Below are positions 18,529 to 28,448 of a stretch of 64,000 bases of DNA, piece by piece. The DNA is from Parasediminibacterium sp051861445 (lineage in GTDB: Bacteria > Bacteroidota > Bacteroidia > Chitinophagales > Chitinophagaceae). The position numbers were made by a program, and so were the translations under genes. Numbering within the stretch: the stretch's first letter is position 1; every line of letters starts with the position of its first letter. A model generated the notes under the pieces. It worked only from the letters and a program-made list of their open reading frames with translations. It ran no database searches and was not told the origin of the DNA. The stretch covers positions 30,729 through 94,728 of the forward strand of contig JBHYCS010000020.1 of the NCBI GenBank assembly GCA_051861445.1, read 5' to 3'.

Positions 18529-18737
18529 TCAAACTAGCATCTGCATCCTTGCCAAAACAAAAAACGATTATTCATGCAGCCAATTAGACTATCCATCAAC
18601 GCACCCAATTTCAGCGTTCCCAACCATTGTTATTTAATTATTTGGTACTCTTTTGTTGCCTTCTACCAATTAAATAGCAGCTAAAATTTAATTCCACAAC
18701 ACACAACATTTATTACGAATATTAACAAACAAGCCTT

Positions 18738-21700
18738 ATGAAAATTTTTTCACACAAAAAGTTCGTCAACCAAACTTTTTTTTCATTCAATACCAATAGT
18801 GGTAACTATTTGAAACTACTGTTGGTAGCATTCTGTGTAATGGTGTATCCATTTTTAGCACTTAGTCAAGAAAAATTAAAAATTGTAGGTAGGGTTATTG
18901 CTGAAGATAATAGGGCATTGTCTTCTGTTTCGGTTTTTATTAAAGGACAAAGATCGAATGTTGTAACTGATGAAAATGGAAATTATACGATAGAAGTAGC
19001 GAAAGGGTCAACACTGGTTTTCTCTTTTATAGGATTTGAATCGAAAGAGGTAAAAGTTGAAAGTGTAACTAACATAAATATTGTACTAACATCTGTTAAA
19101 AATGATTTAGAAACAGTAGTAGTTGTAGGTTATGGAACACAACGAAAAAAAGATGTAACAGGTGCTGTTGTTTCGGTAAGTGAAAAAGCATTGAGAGAGG
19201 TTCCTGTTGCAAACGTTCAACAAGCTTTACAAGGTAGGGCAGCTGGTTTGGAAGTACAAACTGTTGGTAATCAGCCAGGTGCAGGTACTTTAATAAGAAT
19301 TAGAGGTGCAAGATCAATCACTGGTTCTAATGATCCGCTTTTTGTGGTAGATGGAATTCCATGGGAGGGAAGTTTAGCTGATTTAAATCCGAATGATATT
19401 GCTTCGATTGATATATTGAAAGATGCATCTGCAACAGCAATTTATGGAAGTCGTGGAGCCAACGGTGTAATTATAGTTAGTACCAAAAAGGGCAAAAATG
19501 GTGAAGCTAGGGTTTCGTATAATGGCTATCATGGAATAGGTAAAGTAGCCAATCCTTATCCTGTTTTTAATGCAGCAGAATATCAAGCAATGAGAAATAT
19601 TTCTCCATGGGGGCAAGGATATTTACAAGCCGAACTTGATGGAATTGCAAAAGGAACAAATACAAATTGGCAAGATTTAATGTACAATAATTCATTACGT
19701 TCTGATCATAATATTAGTGTTTCTGGTGGCTCTAATAATACCACTTACTCTATTGGTGGCAATTATTTTAAAGAAACATCTGCATTACCTGGAGAAGATT
19801 TTACCAGATATAACGTGAGAGGAACCATTGATACCAAAATTGGTTCAAGAATTAAAATTGGATTAAACACTTTAAACTCACTCAGCCTTAATGGTGGTTC
19901 TCAATTTGTTTCTGGTTCATCTATGTTTAGAAATATTGCATTAACGCCTTTAACATCGCCTTACAATGCCGATGGAAGTTTAAATCTTTATCCTGCAGGA
20001 AATATTGATGATTTGAATGGCTCTGATAGATATACGCCTCTTTTATTAAGAAACGGTGGCGAAAATAGATGGGTTGATAGAGTTAGAAGATTAAGAACAA
20101 TTAATAACTTTTATGGTGAAATAGAATTTATAAAAGGACTACGTTACCGTGTAAACTTTGGATTAAATTATGCTCAGCAACATGGGGCACAATTTAGAGG
20201 TTCTGACCAACCCAATAACCCTAGTTATTTTAGACCTGCACAAGGAAACATTGCTCGTGTTTCGAATGGAGAAACATGGGGCTATACACTCGAAAACCTA
20301 ATTTATTTTGATAAAACAATAAAAAAGCACAAAATAAATTTCACAGGATTATACAGTATCCAAGAAAATCAATCTTTCGACAATTTTGTTCAAAAAGATT
20401 CGATAACAGAAGATTTTGTACAATGGTATAATTTATCACTTTCTACACCTATTAACGGAACCAATACTTCTATAGGTGGTGGCGAAAGTAGATGGGCATT
20501 AATCTCCTACATGGCTAGACTAAATTATAGTTTTGATGATAAATATCTTTTAACCTTAACAGGTAGAATTGATGGGTCTTCTAGATTGGCAAAAGGAAAT
20601 AATTATTTTACGTACCCTGCAATTTCAGCTGGTTGGAATATAGATAACGAATCATTTTTAAAAAATGTAAAAGAAATCAGCACATTACGTTTACGAGCTG
20701 GTTGGGGAAAAACATCTAACCAAGCAATTGCACCTTACGCATCTTTAGGGCTTGTAAGTAACAATAATGGGTTAGCAGCAGGAAATACAGGTGGAAATAT
20801 TATTCGATACAATTTTGGTCCTACAATAATTACTGGTTATAACTTAGTGAACTTACCCAATCCTAATTTAAGATGGGAATTTACAAATACGTTAAACTTA
20901 GGTATCGATTTTGGTTTTTTTAAGAATAGAATAACTGGTTCTATAGAGTATTATAATGCACAAACAGATGATGTTTTATACAATGTTACCCTTCCTGTTA
21001 CTTCTGGTGTAGCGGGTGCATTTCAAACCAATGTTGGTAAAATAGAAAACAAGGGTTTTGAGTTGTCGTTGTCATCAATCAACTACACCACTAAAGATTT
21101 TCGTTGGAGTACCGATTTTAACTTATTCTTCAATAGAAATAAAGTGCTCCGTTTAAGTAACAATATTACTCGTGATATTGGTAATCAATTACATGTTGGT
21201 TATCCATTATCAGCAATTTGGGATTATCAAAAGTTAGGTATTTGGCAAATTTCTGAAGCAGCCGAAGCGGCAAAATTTGGTGCTCGTCCAGGTCAAATCA
21301 AATTGTTAGATTATGGTGGTGCAGCTGATGGTAAGCCAGATGGAATCATTAATACAGCAGATCAACATATTATTGGTAATGGTGATGCAAGTATTCAAGG
21401 TGGTATGACTCAAAGAATAACCTACAAGAATTTTGATTTTTCAACGGTGTTTTATGCACGTTTTGGTGGTACATTAATTAGTCAAGTTCATCAACCAAAT
21501 GCTGCGTTTTTAACAATTATGGATGGTAGAAGAAATAGTTTAAAAGTAGATTATTGGACTCCTACAAATCCAACCAACTGGTTTCCAATGCCACAATCTG
21601 TAATTAGTCCACAAAGTACAGCATGGTCAACGCTTGGTTATTACGATGCATCATTCTTAAAAATTAGAAGTATTAATCTAGGCTACAATTTACCTGCAAG

Positions 21701-21938
21701 TATATTGAAGAAAATGAAAATTCAAAATGCAAGGGTATATGCTACTATAGATAACGTTGCTATTCTGTTTTCACCTTATTACAACCAAACTGGTATCGAT
21801 CCTGAAGGAACAGGTCAAGGAAACCAAGGTGTTTCAAATCCTGGTAATATCAGAGGTGGTGGAAATGGTGCAGTTACTATTGGTTTAGCTACACCACAAA
21901 GACGCACTTTCACTTTTGGAGCAAACATTACTTTATAA
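18738..21938 (+). CDS. SusC/RagA-type TonB-dependent outer-membrane transporter
   Basis: A 1066-residue SusC-like TonB-dependent transporter that imports glycans across the outer membrane with its SusD partner. It starts with an unusually long N-region before the hydrophobic signal (about residues 27-44). Then come a CarboxypepD-regulatory-like domain (about 48-125, KIVGRVIAEDNRALSSVSVF), the SusC signature VVVVGYGTQRKKDVTGAV, the plug domain (AIYGSRGANGVIIVSTKKG), and a 22-strand barrel ending in FGANITL. The linked SusD gene follows after 63 bases. Given the xylanases around it, the substrate is most likely xylo-oligosaccharides or glucuronoxylan fragments. Control by the LacI-type regulator in the divergent gap is inferred from the operator. 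Confidence 0.95.
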   Translation: MKIFSHKKFVNQTFFSFNTNSGNYLKLLLVAFCVMVYPFLALSQEKLKIVGRVIAEDNRALSSVSVFIKGQRSNVVTDENGNYTIEVAKGSTLVFSFIGFESKEVKVESVTNINIVLTSVKNDLETVVVVGYGTQRKKDVTGAVVSVSEKALREVPVANVQQALQGRAAGLEVQTVGNQPGAGTLIRIRGARSITGSNDPLFVVDGIPWEGSLADLNPNDIASIDILKDASATAIYGSRGANGVIIVSTKKGKNGEARVSYNGYHGIGKVANPYPVFNAAEYQAMRNISPWGQGYLQAELDGIAKGTNTNWQDLMYNNSLRSDHNISVSGGSNNTTYSIGGNYFKETSALPGEDFTRYNVRGTIDTKIGSRIKIGLNTLNSLSLNGGSQFVSGSSMFRNIALTPLTSPYNADGSLNLYPAGNIDDLNGSDRYTPLLLRNGGENRWVDRVRRLRTINNFYGEIEFIKGLRYRVNFGLNYAQQHGAQFRGSDQPNNPSYFRPAQGNIARVSNGETWGYTLENLIYFDKTIKKHKINFTGLYSIQENQSFDNFVQKDSITEDFVQWYNLSLSTPINGTNTSIGGGESRWALISYMARLNYSFDDKYLLTLTGRIDGSSRLAKGNNYFTYPAISAGWNIDNESFLKNVKEISTLRLRAGWGKTSNQAIAPYASLGLVSNNNGLAAGNTGGNIIRYNFGPTIITGYNLVNLPNPNLRWEFTNTLNLGIDFGFFKNRITGSIEYYNAQTDDVLYNVTLPVTSGVAGAFQTNVGKIENKGFELSLSSINYTTKDFRWSTDFNLFFNRNKVLRLSNNITRDIGNQLHVGYPLSAIWDYQKLGIWQISEAAEAAKFGARPGQIKLLDYGGAADGKPDGIINTADQHIIGNGDASIQGGMTQRITYKNFDFSTVFYARFGGTLISQVHQPNAAFLTIMDGRRNSLKVDYWTPTNPTNWFPMPQSVISPQSTAWSTLGYYDASFLKIRSINLGYNLPASILKKMKIQNARVYATIDNVAILFSPYYNQTGIDPEGTGQGNQGVSNPGNIRGGGNGAVTIGLATPQRRTFTFGANITL

Positions 21939-22001
21939 AAATGATGGATATAGAAGATTAAAACATTCTAATTCAACTCGTAAAATTTAAAATAATAAAA
22001 A

Positions 22002-23813
22002 ATGAAAAATAAATTTATTATAACAACACTTTTGGCAAGTATTATACTTGTGAATTCGTGTTCCAAAAAATTGGAAGAAAACCCTTACACAGTATTTACA
22101 GCAGACTTTTTTAAAACAACTTCTGGTTTTCAATCTGGTATTGTTGCTTTATATTCTGGATTACGTTTTATATACGGGCCAGAAGGTGCTGTTGCATTGA
22201 GTAGTGTAGGTACCGATGAATGGACTTATGCTGAACAACCAAGAAACGGAGCAGGTGGTACACAAGATTTCTTAGCTATGGGGCAATACACTTTAGACAA
22301 TGGCAATGGCTCAATTTTAACCCCATGGAATAGAAGTTTTAACAACATTAATATTGCCAATGGATTGGTAGAATTTGCTCCAGAAGTACCCATTTCAGAT
22401 GCTGAAAGAAATAGATTTTTAGCAGAAGTACGCTGTTTAAGGGCTTACTATTACTTAAATTTAGTACAATATTTTGGAGCTGTACCAGTAGATTTAGGCA
22501 GTGGCGAATTAAAATTTAATCGTAATCCGTTTCAGGGCTTCAACAGACTACCTGTTGATCAATTATTCGTAAAAAATTATCAAGTAATTATCGACGATTT
22601 AATTTTTGCAACACAAAACTTACCAGATACAAGACCAACAAATGCATTTAGATTATCTAAATCTGCAGCCTTTCATTTATTAGCAAAAGCATATATCCAC
22701 AGGGCTTATTCAACAGCCAAGCAACCAACCGATTTTCAAAATGCATTTACGGCTGCAACAGAACTATTGAATAATCAAACCAAGTATGGTGTTGCATTAC
22801 AACAAGATTTTGCTAGAGTTCATGCTCCAGGAAATGATTACAATTCTGAAATTTTATTTTCAGCAGAAAGAATACCTGGCAATTTTGGAGCAAATGAAGT
22901 AGGAACGGAAAATAGTATTGGTGGTGGCAAAGGGGTAGATGCAGCAAATGATTTTTGTGGTGATTACACGGCTGTTAGAGCTCCATTAAATTCTTCTGCA
23001 ACACAACCTGTAGGTACTAGAACAGTATTATATGGACGACCTATTAGGAGATTTTGCCCCACACCTTGGTTATACAATGTTGCATTTGCAGATAAAGTGA
23101 ATGATAGTAGATATGAAGGCTCTTTTAGAACAACATATATAGCATCTGTAACTGGTGGTGGTTTTACAGCAAATGTAGATACCGCTTTTATAATGGCACT
23201 TACCAATAGAATTGCAGATTCATTAAATGGTGTATTGCCAGTAGGCCCAAGATTAAAACCTTATCGTGTAATTGCACCAAGAGAATTTTATTTTATTGGT
23301 GGTACAGTAGATGCAGCAGTTACAAGAAATATGTATCCAAGTTTAAGTAAGTATGAAGATCCGAATAAGCTAGATCCCAATTTTACGGGTTCTCGTCCTT
23401 TTCCTATATGTAAATTAAGTGAAACTTATTTGTTAGCTGCTGAAGCTGCTATTAACATTGGTAGAGGGGCAGATGCAGTAACGTATATCAATGTTTTGAA
23501 ACAAAGAGCTGCGTTTAGACAAGGCTTATCTACTGCTGAAATTACTGCAAGATTTAACAATATACGAGTAGTTTCTGCTGCCGATGTAACACTCGATTTT
23601 ATTTTAGACGAAAGAACAAGAGAGCTATGTGGAGAATCGAATCGTTGGCCTGATTTAGCTGTTAGAGGTAAATTGATTGAAAGAGTTCGTTTGTACAATA
23701 CGGATGGAGCTTCTCGAATTCAACCTTTTCATGCATTAAGACCAATTCCATTAAGTCAATTGAACAATACCAACGATCCTGACAAAGCAAAATATCAAAA
23801 TCCAGGTTATTAA
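22002..23813 (+). CDS. SusD/RagB-type glycan-binding lipoprotein
   Basis: A 603-residue SusD-like outer-membrane lipoprotein. Lipoprotein signal MKNKFIITTL..ILVNSC with lipidated Cys20. TPR-like helical body: FLAEVRCLRAYYYLNLVQYFGAVP and FHLLAKAYIHRAYS are the typical SusD blocks, and the C-terminal part has the usual FILDERTRELCGESNRWPDL motif. It caps the SusC barrel and binds the glycan to be imported. It follows susC at 63 bases and precedes the CBM-bearing xylanase by 18 bases, a canonical polysaccharide-utilisation-locus order. Confidence 0.95.
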   Translation: MKNKFIITTLLASIILVNSCSKKLEENPYTVFTADFFKTTSGFQSGIVALYSGLRFIYGPEGAVALSSVGTDEWTYAEQPRNGAGGTQDFLAMGQYTLDNGNGSILTPWNRSFNNINIANGLVEFAPEVPISDAERNRFLAEVRCLRAYYYLNLVQYFGAVPVDLGSGELKFNRNPFQGFNRLPVDQLFVKNYQVIIDDLIFATQNLPDTRPTNAFRLSKSAAFHLLAKAYIHRAYSTAKQPTDFQNAFTAATELLNNQTKYGVALQQDFARVHAPGNDYNSEILFSAERIPGNFGANEVGTENSIGGGKGVDAANDFCGDYTAVRAPLNSSATQPVGTRTVLYGRPIRRFCPTPWLYNVAFADKVNDSRYEGSFRTTYIASVTGGGFTANVDTAFIMALTNRIADSLNGVLPVGPRLKPYRVIAPREFYFIGGTVDAAVTRNMYPSLSKYEDPNKLDPNFTGSRPFPICKLSETYLLAAEAAINIGRGADAVTYINVLKQRAAFRQGLSTAEITARFNNIRVVSAADVTLDFILDERTRELCGESNRWPDLAVRGKLIERVRLYNTDGASRIQPFHALRPIPLSQLNNTNDPDKAKYQNPGY

Positions 23814-23831
23814 TTTAATAAAATTAAGTAT

Positions 23832-25445
23832 ATGAAATTTCAAATTCTAAAATTATCACTTGTAATGTCACTGTTTATAGTGTCATGTCAAAAAGATCCT
23901 TACATCAATACACTTTCAGAAGGAAATTTCGCTGCTGATACGGCCATTGCTTTAAAAAATGCAGCACAATTTCCAATGGGAGTAGCCATAAATAGAGGCT
24001 TGTATGGCGTAAATGCAACTTACACATTAGTTGCTGATAGAGATTTTAATTCATTCACTTTCGAAAACGAAATGAAGCATAGCTCAATCGTACAATCTAA
24101 TGGAACATATAATTATGCCCAAGCAGACGCATTGTTAAATGCAGTTCCTGCAGGTACTGCTATTTATGGACATGTACTTGCATGGCATTCTCAGCAAAGA
24201 GGCGATTATTTACGTCAATTTTCTGGAATTACTGTACCAGCTGCTGCAGAATTACTTTCTAATCCTGGTTTTGAAAATGGTCTTACCAATTGGTCTGTTT
24301 TTAATACTGGTAATCCTGCTGGAACTTCTACAATTACTGCAACCACAACAACAAGTGAAGTAAGAACTGGAACCACAGCAATGAAAGTAGTAAACCCAAT
24401 CGGTTATGCTGGTAGTCAGTGGAGAGTGCAAGTTTCAAGTGCTGCTTTTACAACAGTACCAGGTAGGCAATACACTATTTCATATTGGGTAAGATCTACT
24501 ACAGCAGGCGGTTCTATTCGATTATCAACAGGACCAACTGCACCACAATATCAAGGAGATCAAACTATTGGAACTACATGGCAACAAGTTACTTGGACAA
24601 TTACAGCTTCAATAGCTTCTACTACTTTTTTATTCGATTTAGGTCAATCTGCCAATACCTATTTAATTGATGATGTAAGCGTAAAAGAAGTAATTACAGC
24701 ACCATCAGGAGCAAGTGTAACTGCAAAAGTAGACGAAGCACTTCAAACCTATGTTTCTAACATGGTGAATAGATATAAAAATAGAATTAAGGCTTGGGAT
24801 GTTGTAAATGAAATGTTTACAGAAAACGGTGAAATCAGAAACAACAACAATACGCCACAAACAGCCACCAATGGTATACCAGATAATGGATGGTTTGTTT
24901 GGAGTAATTATTTAGGAAGAGATTTTGGTTTAAAAGCATTTAACTATGCTAGAACAGCCGATCCTGCAGCCGATTTATTTATAAATGATTTTAATTTAGA
25001 AACAAATCCTAGAAAATTAGACTCTTTAATAGCATATGTAAATGAAATAAGAGCAAAAGGTGCTAAAGTAGATGGCATTGGCACTCAAATGCATATTAAC
25101 TGGAATACCAATTATGGCACAATTGAAGATATGTTTAAAAAATTAGGAGCTACAGGTTTAAAAATTCGTATTACAGAATTAGATATTGCTACGGTTTTAA
25201 CAAGTGCAGCTGGAACTGCAACGCCACAACTACAAGCGTATCAAGCAAAAATGGCAAAATTTGTAGTAGACATGTATTTAAAATATGTGCCAAAAGCTCA
25301 ACGTGCAGGTATTACTATTTGGGGTGTGCATGATAACTCTAGTTGGAGATTTAGAAATGGAACAGAGTTTCCTTTATTCTATGATGGCAATTTTAAAAGG
25401 AAGCCAGCTTATACAGCTATTCTAGAAGCATTGAAAAATCAATAA
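23832..25445 (+). CDS. GH10 xylanase lipoprotein with inserted CBM4/9-like module
   Basis: A 537-residue endoxylanase with a lipoprotein signal (lipidated Cys19 in FIVSCQKD), probably displayed on the cell surface next to SusCD. The GH10 barrel is split: strands up to GHVLAWHSQQ (about residue 122) come first, then a jelly-roll carbohydrate-binding module of the CBM_4_9 type (about 139-288, LLSNPGFENGLTNWSV to TYLIDDVSV), then the rest of the barrel with acid/base Glu327 (AWDVVNEMF) and nucleophile Glu449 (RITELDIAT). Xylanases with CBMs inserted at this loop are known from Prevotella and Bacteroides intestinalis xylan loci. The intact catalytic residues argue for a functional enzyme. Confidence 0.93.
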   Translation: MKFQILKLSLVMSLFIVSCQKDPYINTLSEGNFAADTAIALKNAAQFPMGVAINRGLYGVNATYTLVADRDFNSFTFENEMKHSSIVQSNGTYNYAQADALLNAVPAGTAIYGHVLAWHSQQRGDYLRQFSGITVPAAAELLSNPGFENGLTNWSVFNTGNPAGTSTITATTTTSEVRTGTTAMKVVNPIGYAGSQWRVQVSSAAFTTVPGRQYTISYWVRSTTAGGSIRLSTGPTAPQYQGDQTIGTTWQQVTWTITASIASTTFLFDLGQSANTYLIDDVSVKEVITAPSGASVTAKVDEALQTYVSNMVNRYKNRIKAWDVVNEMFTENGEIRNNNNTPQTATNGIPDNGWFVWSNYLGRDFGLKAFNYARTADPAADLFINDFNLETNPRKLDSLIAYVNEIRAKGAKVDGIGTQMHINWNTNYGTIEDMFKKLGATGLKIRITELDIATVLTSAAGTATPQLQAYQAKMAKFVVDMYLKYVPKAQRAGITIWGVHDNSSWRFRNGTEFPLFYDGNFKRKPAYTAILEALKNQ

Positions 25446-25503
25446 TAGAGATATTTAATATTGAGTAGAATAATATTTTAGCTGTTTATCTTTTCTTATC
25501 CAT

Positions 25504-25530
25504 GGCTATTCATCTTTTTGGTGAATAGCC
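25504..25530 (+). terminator. Hairpin between xylanase and uxuA
   Basis: A 9-base perfect stem GGCTATTCA (25504-25512) / TGAATAGCC (25522-25530) with a 9-base loop is followed by TTTATAAT. The T-tract is short, so it may be a leaky terminator or an mRNA-processing or stabilising hairpin that sets a lower level for uxuA and GH43 than for susCD and the xylanase. Confidence 0.5.
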
Positions 25531-25546
25531 TTTATAATAAAATATT

Positions 25547-26716
25547 ATGATGACACAAACAATGCGTTGGTTTGGGCCAACCGATCCAGTTAGTTTATGG
25601 GATATTCGCCAAGCTGGATGTACAGAAGTTGTAACTGCTTTGCATCAAATTCCTGTTGGAGAAATATGGACTATTGAAGCAATTCAACAACGAATAGCAG
25701 AAATTGAATCTGTTGGACTTGAGTGGAAGGTAATAGAAAGCCTACCCGTTAGCGAAGCTATTAAACAACAAACGGGTAATTATTTACAACATATTCAAAA
25801 CTACCAGCAAAGTTTACGTAATGTAGCTGCTTGTGGTTTAAAAGTAGTTACTTACAATTTTATGCCCATTTTAGATTGGGTTAGAACAAATGTTAGCTAT
25901 ACATTACCCAACAGAAGTAAAGCACTTTATTTTGAACGGCTTGCATTTATAGTATTTGATTTGTTTTTGCTAAAACGGGCTAATGCAATTGAAGATTATT
26001 CTGCCGAAGAAGTGGCTCTTGCTACAGACAAATTTATATCGATGACAGAAGCTGAAAAAGATACGTTAATGAGCAATTGTTTATTGGGTTTACCCGGTAG
26101 CAGTGAGGCTTTTACAAGAGAATCGATAATTGATGCGTTACAGCAGTATGCTAATATTGATGCATTGCAGTTAAAAGAAAATTTATACTATTTTCTTGAA
26201 AAAATAATACCTGTTGCAGAAGAATTGGGACTTAAAATGGCTATTCATCCAGATGATCCACCATACTCTGTTTTGGGATTACCAAGAATCGTAAGTACGG
26301 AAAAAGATTTAGAAGAATTACTGTTAGCAGTACCATCACCAGCAAATGGATTGTGTTTTTGTACAGGTTCTTTAGGTGCAAGAAAAGATAATAACGTATT
26401 GAAGATGATGCAAAAATTTTGCGATAATATTCATTTTTTACATCTACGTAATACCAAAAATGATGGTGATGGTAATTTTTATGAAGCCAATCATTTAGAA
26501 GGAGATGTAGATATGTATGCCATAATTAAAGAAGCACTACAAATAATGAAAAGAAGAAATGTAAGCTTACCCATGCGTCCAGATCATGGGCATCAAATGT
26601 TAGACGATTTAAACAAACAAACTTATCCCGGATATTCTGCAATTGGTAGGTTAAAAGGCTTGGCAGAATTACGTGGTGTTGAATTTGCAATTGCTAAAAA
26701 TTTGGCTTTAATATGA
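25547..26716 (+). CDS. uxuA: Mannonate dehydratase
   Basis: A 389-residue UxuA, close to the E. coli length of 394. It dehydrates D-mannonate to 2-keto-3-deoxygluconate in glucuronate catabolism. Recognisable blocks: MRWFGPTDPVSLWDIRQAG at the N-terminus, MAIHPDDPPYSVLGLPRIVS, NGLCFCTGSLGARKDN, HLRNTK, and MRPDHGHQMLDD near the end, carrying metal and substrate ligands. Cytoplasmic. Its presence explains the fate of glucuronic acid released by the GH67 enzyme of the same locus. Start: ATG ATG pair at 25547/25550. The GH43 gene overlaps its stop by 4 bases (ATGA), so they are translationally coupled. Confidence 0.95.
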   Translation: MMTQTMRWFGPTDPVSLWDIRQAGCTEVVTALHQIPVGEIWTIEAIQQRIAEIESVGLEWKVIESLPVSEAIKQQTGNYLQHIQNYQQSLRNVAACGLKVVTYNFMPILDWVRTNVSYTLPNRSKALYFERLAFIVFDLFLLKRANAIEDYSAEEVALATDKFISMTEAEKDTLMSNCLLGLPGSSEAFTRESIIDALQQYANIDALQLKENLYYFLEKIIPVAEELGLKMAIHPDDPPYSVLGLPRIVSTEKDLEELLLAVPSPANGLCFCTGSLGARKDNNVLKMMQKFCDNIHFLHLRNTKNDGDGNFYEANHLEGDVDMYAIIKEALQIMKRRNVSLPMRPDHGHQMLDDLNKQTYPGYSAIGRLKGLAELRGVEFAIAKNLALI

Positions 26717-28394
26717 TAAAGCAATTCATTTTTTTCATTTTTTTTCTGGGTTCTTACAGTCATTTGCTGTCGCAATATTTTGTTAATCCAATACTTTCAG
26801 GTTTTTATCCAGATCCTTCTATTTGCAAAGCTGGAAAAGACTATTATTTGGTTAATTCTTCCTTTGCATATTATCCAGGATTACCTATTTTTCATAGCAA
26901 CGATTTGGTAAACTGGCAACAAATAGGATCTGCTTTAAACAGACCTGAACAGCTGAATTTAAAAGGTGCAGGTGTTTCTAGAGGATTATTTGCACCTGCT
27001 ATAACTTATCATAAAGGTGTTTTTTATATTGTATGCACACTTATAGATAAAGGTGGCAATTTTGTAATTACGGCTACCAATCCTAAAGGCCCATGGAGTA
27101 ATCCTGTTTGGCTACCAGAAATTAACGGCATCGATCCATCACTTTTTTTTGATGAAAATGACAAAGCATATATTCTTTACAACAGTATTCCTCCTGATAA
27201 TATTTCAAAACACGATGGTCATAGAACTATTCGTATCAATGCATTTGATTACAAACAATTAAAGGTAATTAGTGATAATAAAATTATTATAAATGGAGGA
27301 ACAGATATGGCTAAAAAAACTGTTTGGATAGAAGGGCCACATTTGTTTAAAAAAGATAATTGGTACTACTTAATTTGTGCTGAAGGAGGAACAGGCTTTA
27401 ATCATTCAGAAGTTGTATTTAGAACAAAAGATTTGAATGAACCATTTGTTTCGTTTGAAAAAAATCCGATTTTAACACAACGACATTTAGATAAGGATAG
27501 AAAAAATCCGATTACAACTACAGGACATGCAGATTTTGTAGAAGATAATCAAGGCAATTGGTGGGCTGTTTTTTTAGGATGTAGACCGTATGAGAAAAAT
27601 TTTGTGAATACAGGAAGAGAGACGTTTATGGCTCCTGTTGAATGGAAAGATGGTTGGCCAATTATTAATCCAAATTTTGAAGAAATACAATATCAATATC
27701 CGATAGTAAGTAAACGAAAAAAAGATATTGAACCATTTAATGGTAATTATTTGTTTAGAGACGATTTTAATTCTTCTACACTCAACCATCGATACCTTTT
27801 TTAAGAACTGTTTTTAATAAATGGTATCATATTCAACAAGGAAAACTAGATATTCAACTACAATCTATTACTTGCAATGAAACAAGTAATCCATCATTTA
27901 TTGGATTTAGGCAGCCACATTTAAAGGGTTATGTTGCCACTTCAATGCGTTTTAATCCATCTTCAGAAAACGAGCAAGCTGGTCTGCTAGCGTTTCAAAA
28001 TGAACAACATTATTATTTTTTATGCAAAACAATCGTTAATCAAAAACCAACTATTCAACTTTGGAAAAGTGCAGTAACAAAACAAAATAAACAACAAGAA
28101 TTACTAAAAAGTTGTACAATCAACGTTCCTTTATCACACCCCATTTATTTTAAAATAGAAGCCAATGGTAACTACTATAGTTTTTATTATGCAGTTCAAC
28201 AACATCAATGGCTTTTATTACAAAACAATGTAGACGCTCGTTTTTTAAGTACAGAAGTAGCTGGAGGCTTTGTAGGTACTATTTATGCCATGTATGCAAC
28301 TGCTAATGGTGTAGTAAGTAATAATATAGCAAGTTTTAATTGGTTTGAAGTAAAAAGTAACGATACTGTTTATACCAATTTGTTCAAAAAATAA
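26713..28394 (+). pseudogene. Exported GH43 beta-xylosidase-like enzyme, split by a one-base frameshift
   Basis: A GH43 enzyme in two frames. The first part (26713-27804, 363 residues) has a signal peptide, the base Asp in SGFYPDPSI, and the acid Glu in WIEGPHLF: a complete propeller. It stops at a TAA formed right after a run of six T (27797-27802). One added T restores the frame (CTT TTT TTA AGA ACT) and continues without interruption to 28394, giving about 560 residues, the expected size for GH43 enzymes carrying a C-terminal concanavalin-like sandwich. The tail starts FNKWYHIQQGKLDIQ and contains FRQPHLKGY. The cause may be a sequencing error in a homopolymer, a recent mutation, slippage or phase variation. 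Coupled to uxuA by a 4-base overlap. Confidence 0.85.
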
Positions 28395-28429
28395 AGGTGC
28401 ATTAATCTGTGTTTAATGCACCTTTATTT
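28389..28429 (+). terminator. Rho-independent terminator of the susCD arm
   Basis: A perfect 16-base stem (28389-28404 with 28414-28429), loop of 9 bases, with T-rich right arm; it begins at the stop codon of the frameshifted GH43 gene and faces the minus-strand gene at 28449, so it may act in both directions. Its position at 28394 supports the restored reading frame as the true gene end. Confidence 0.85.
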
Positions 28430-28448
28430 TATAAAAGACAATCAATGT

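Noticed and set aside
18738..18815. Shorter start for SusC, skipping the N-terminal 26 residues
   Set aside because: The next in-frame ATG (18840) lies inside the hydrophobic signal; the first ATG at 18738 is the only one that keeps the signal peptide whole.
27945..28394. Separate 149-residue gene after the exported GH43
   Set aside because: It is the continuation of the GH43 protein in the shifted frame; the frame is open back to the T6 run and encodes the expected C-terminal domain.
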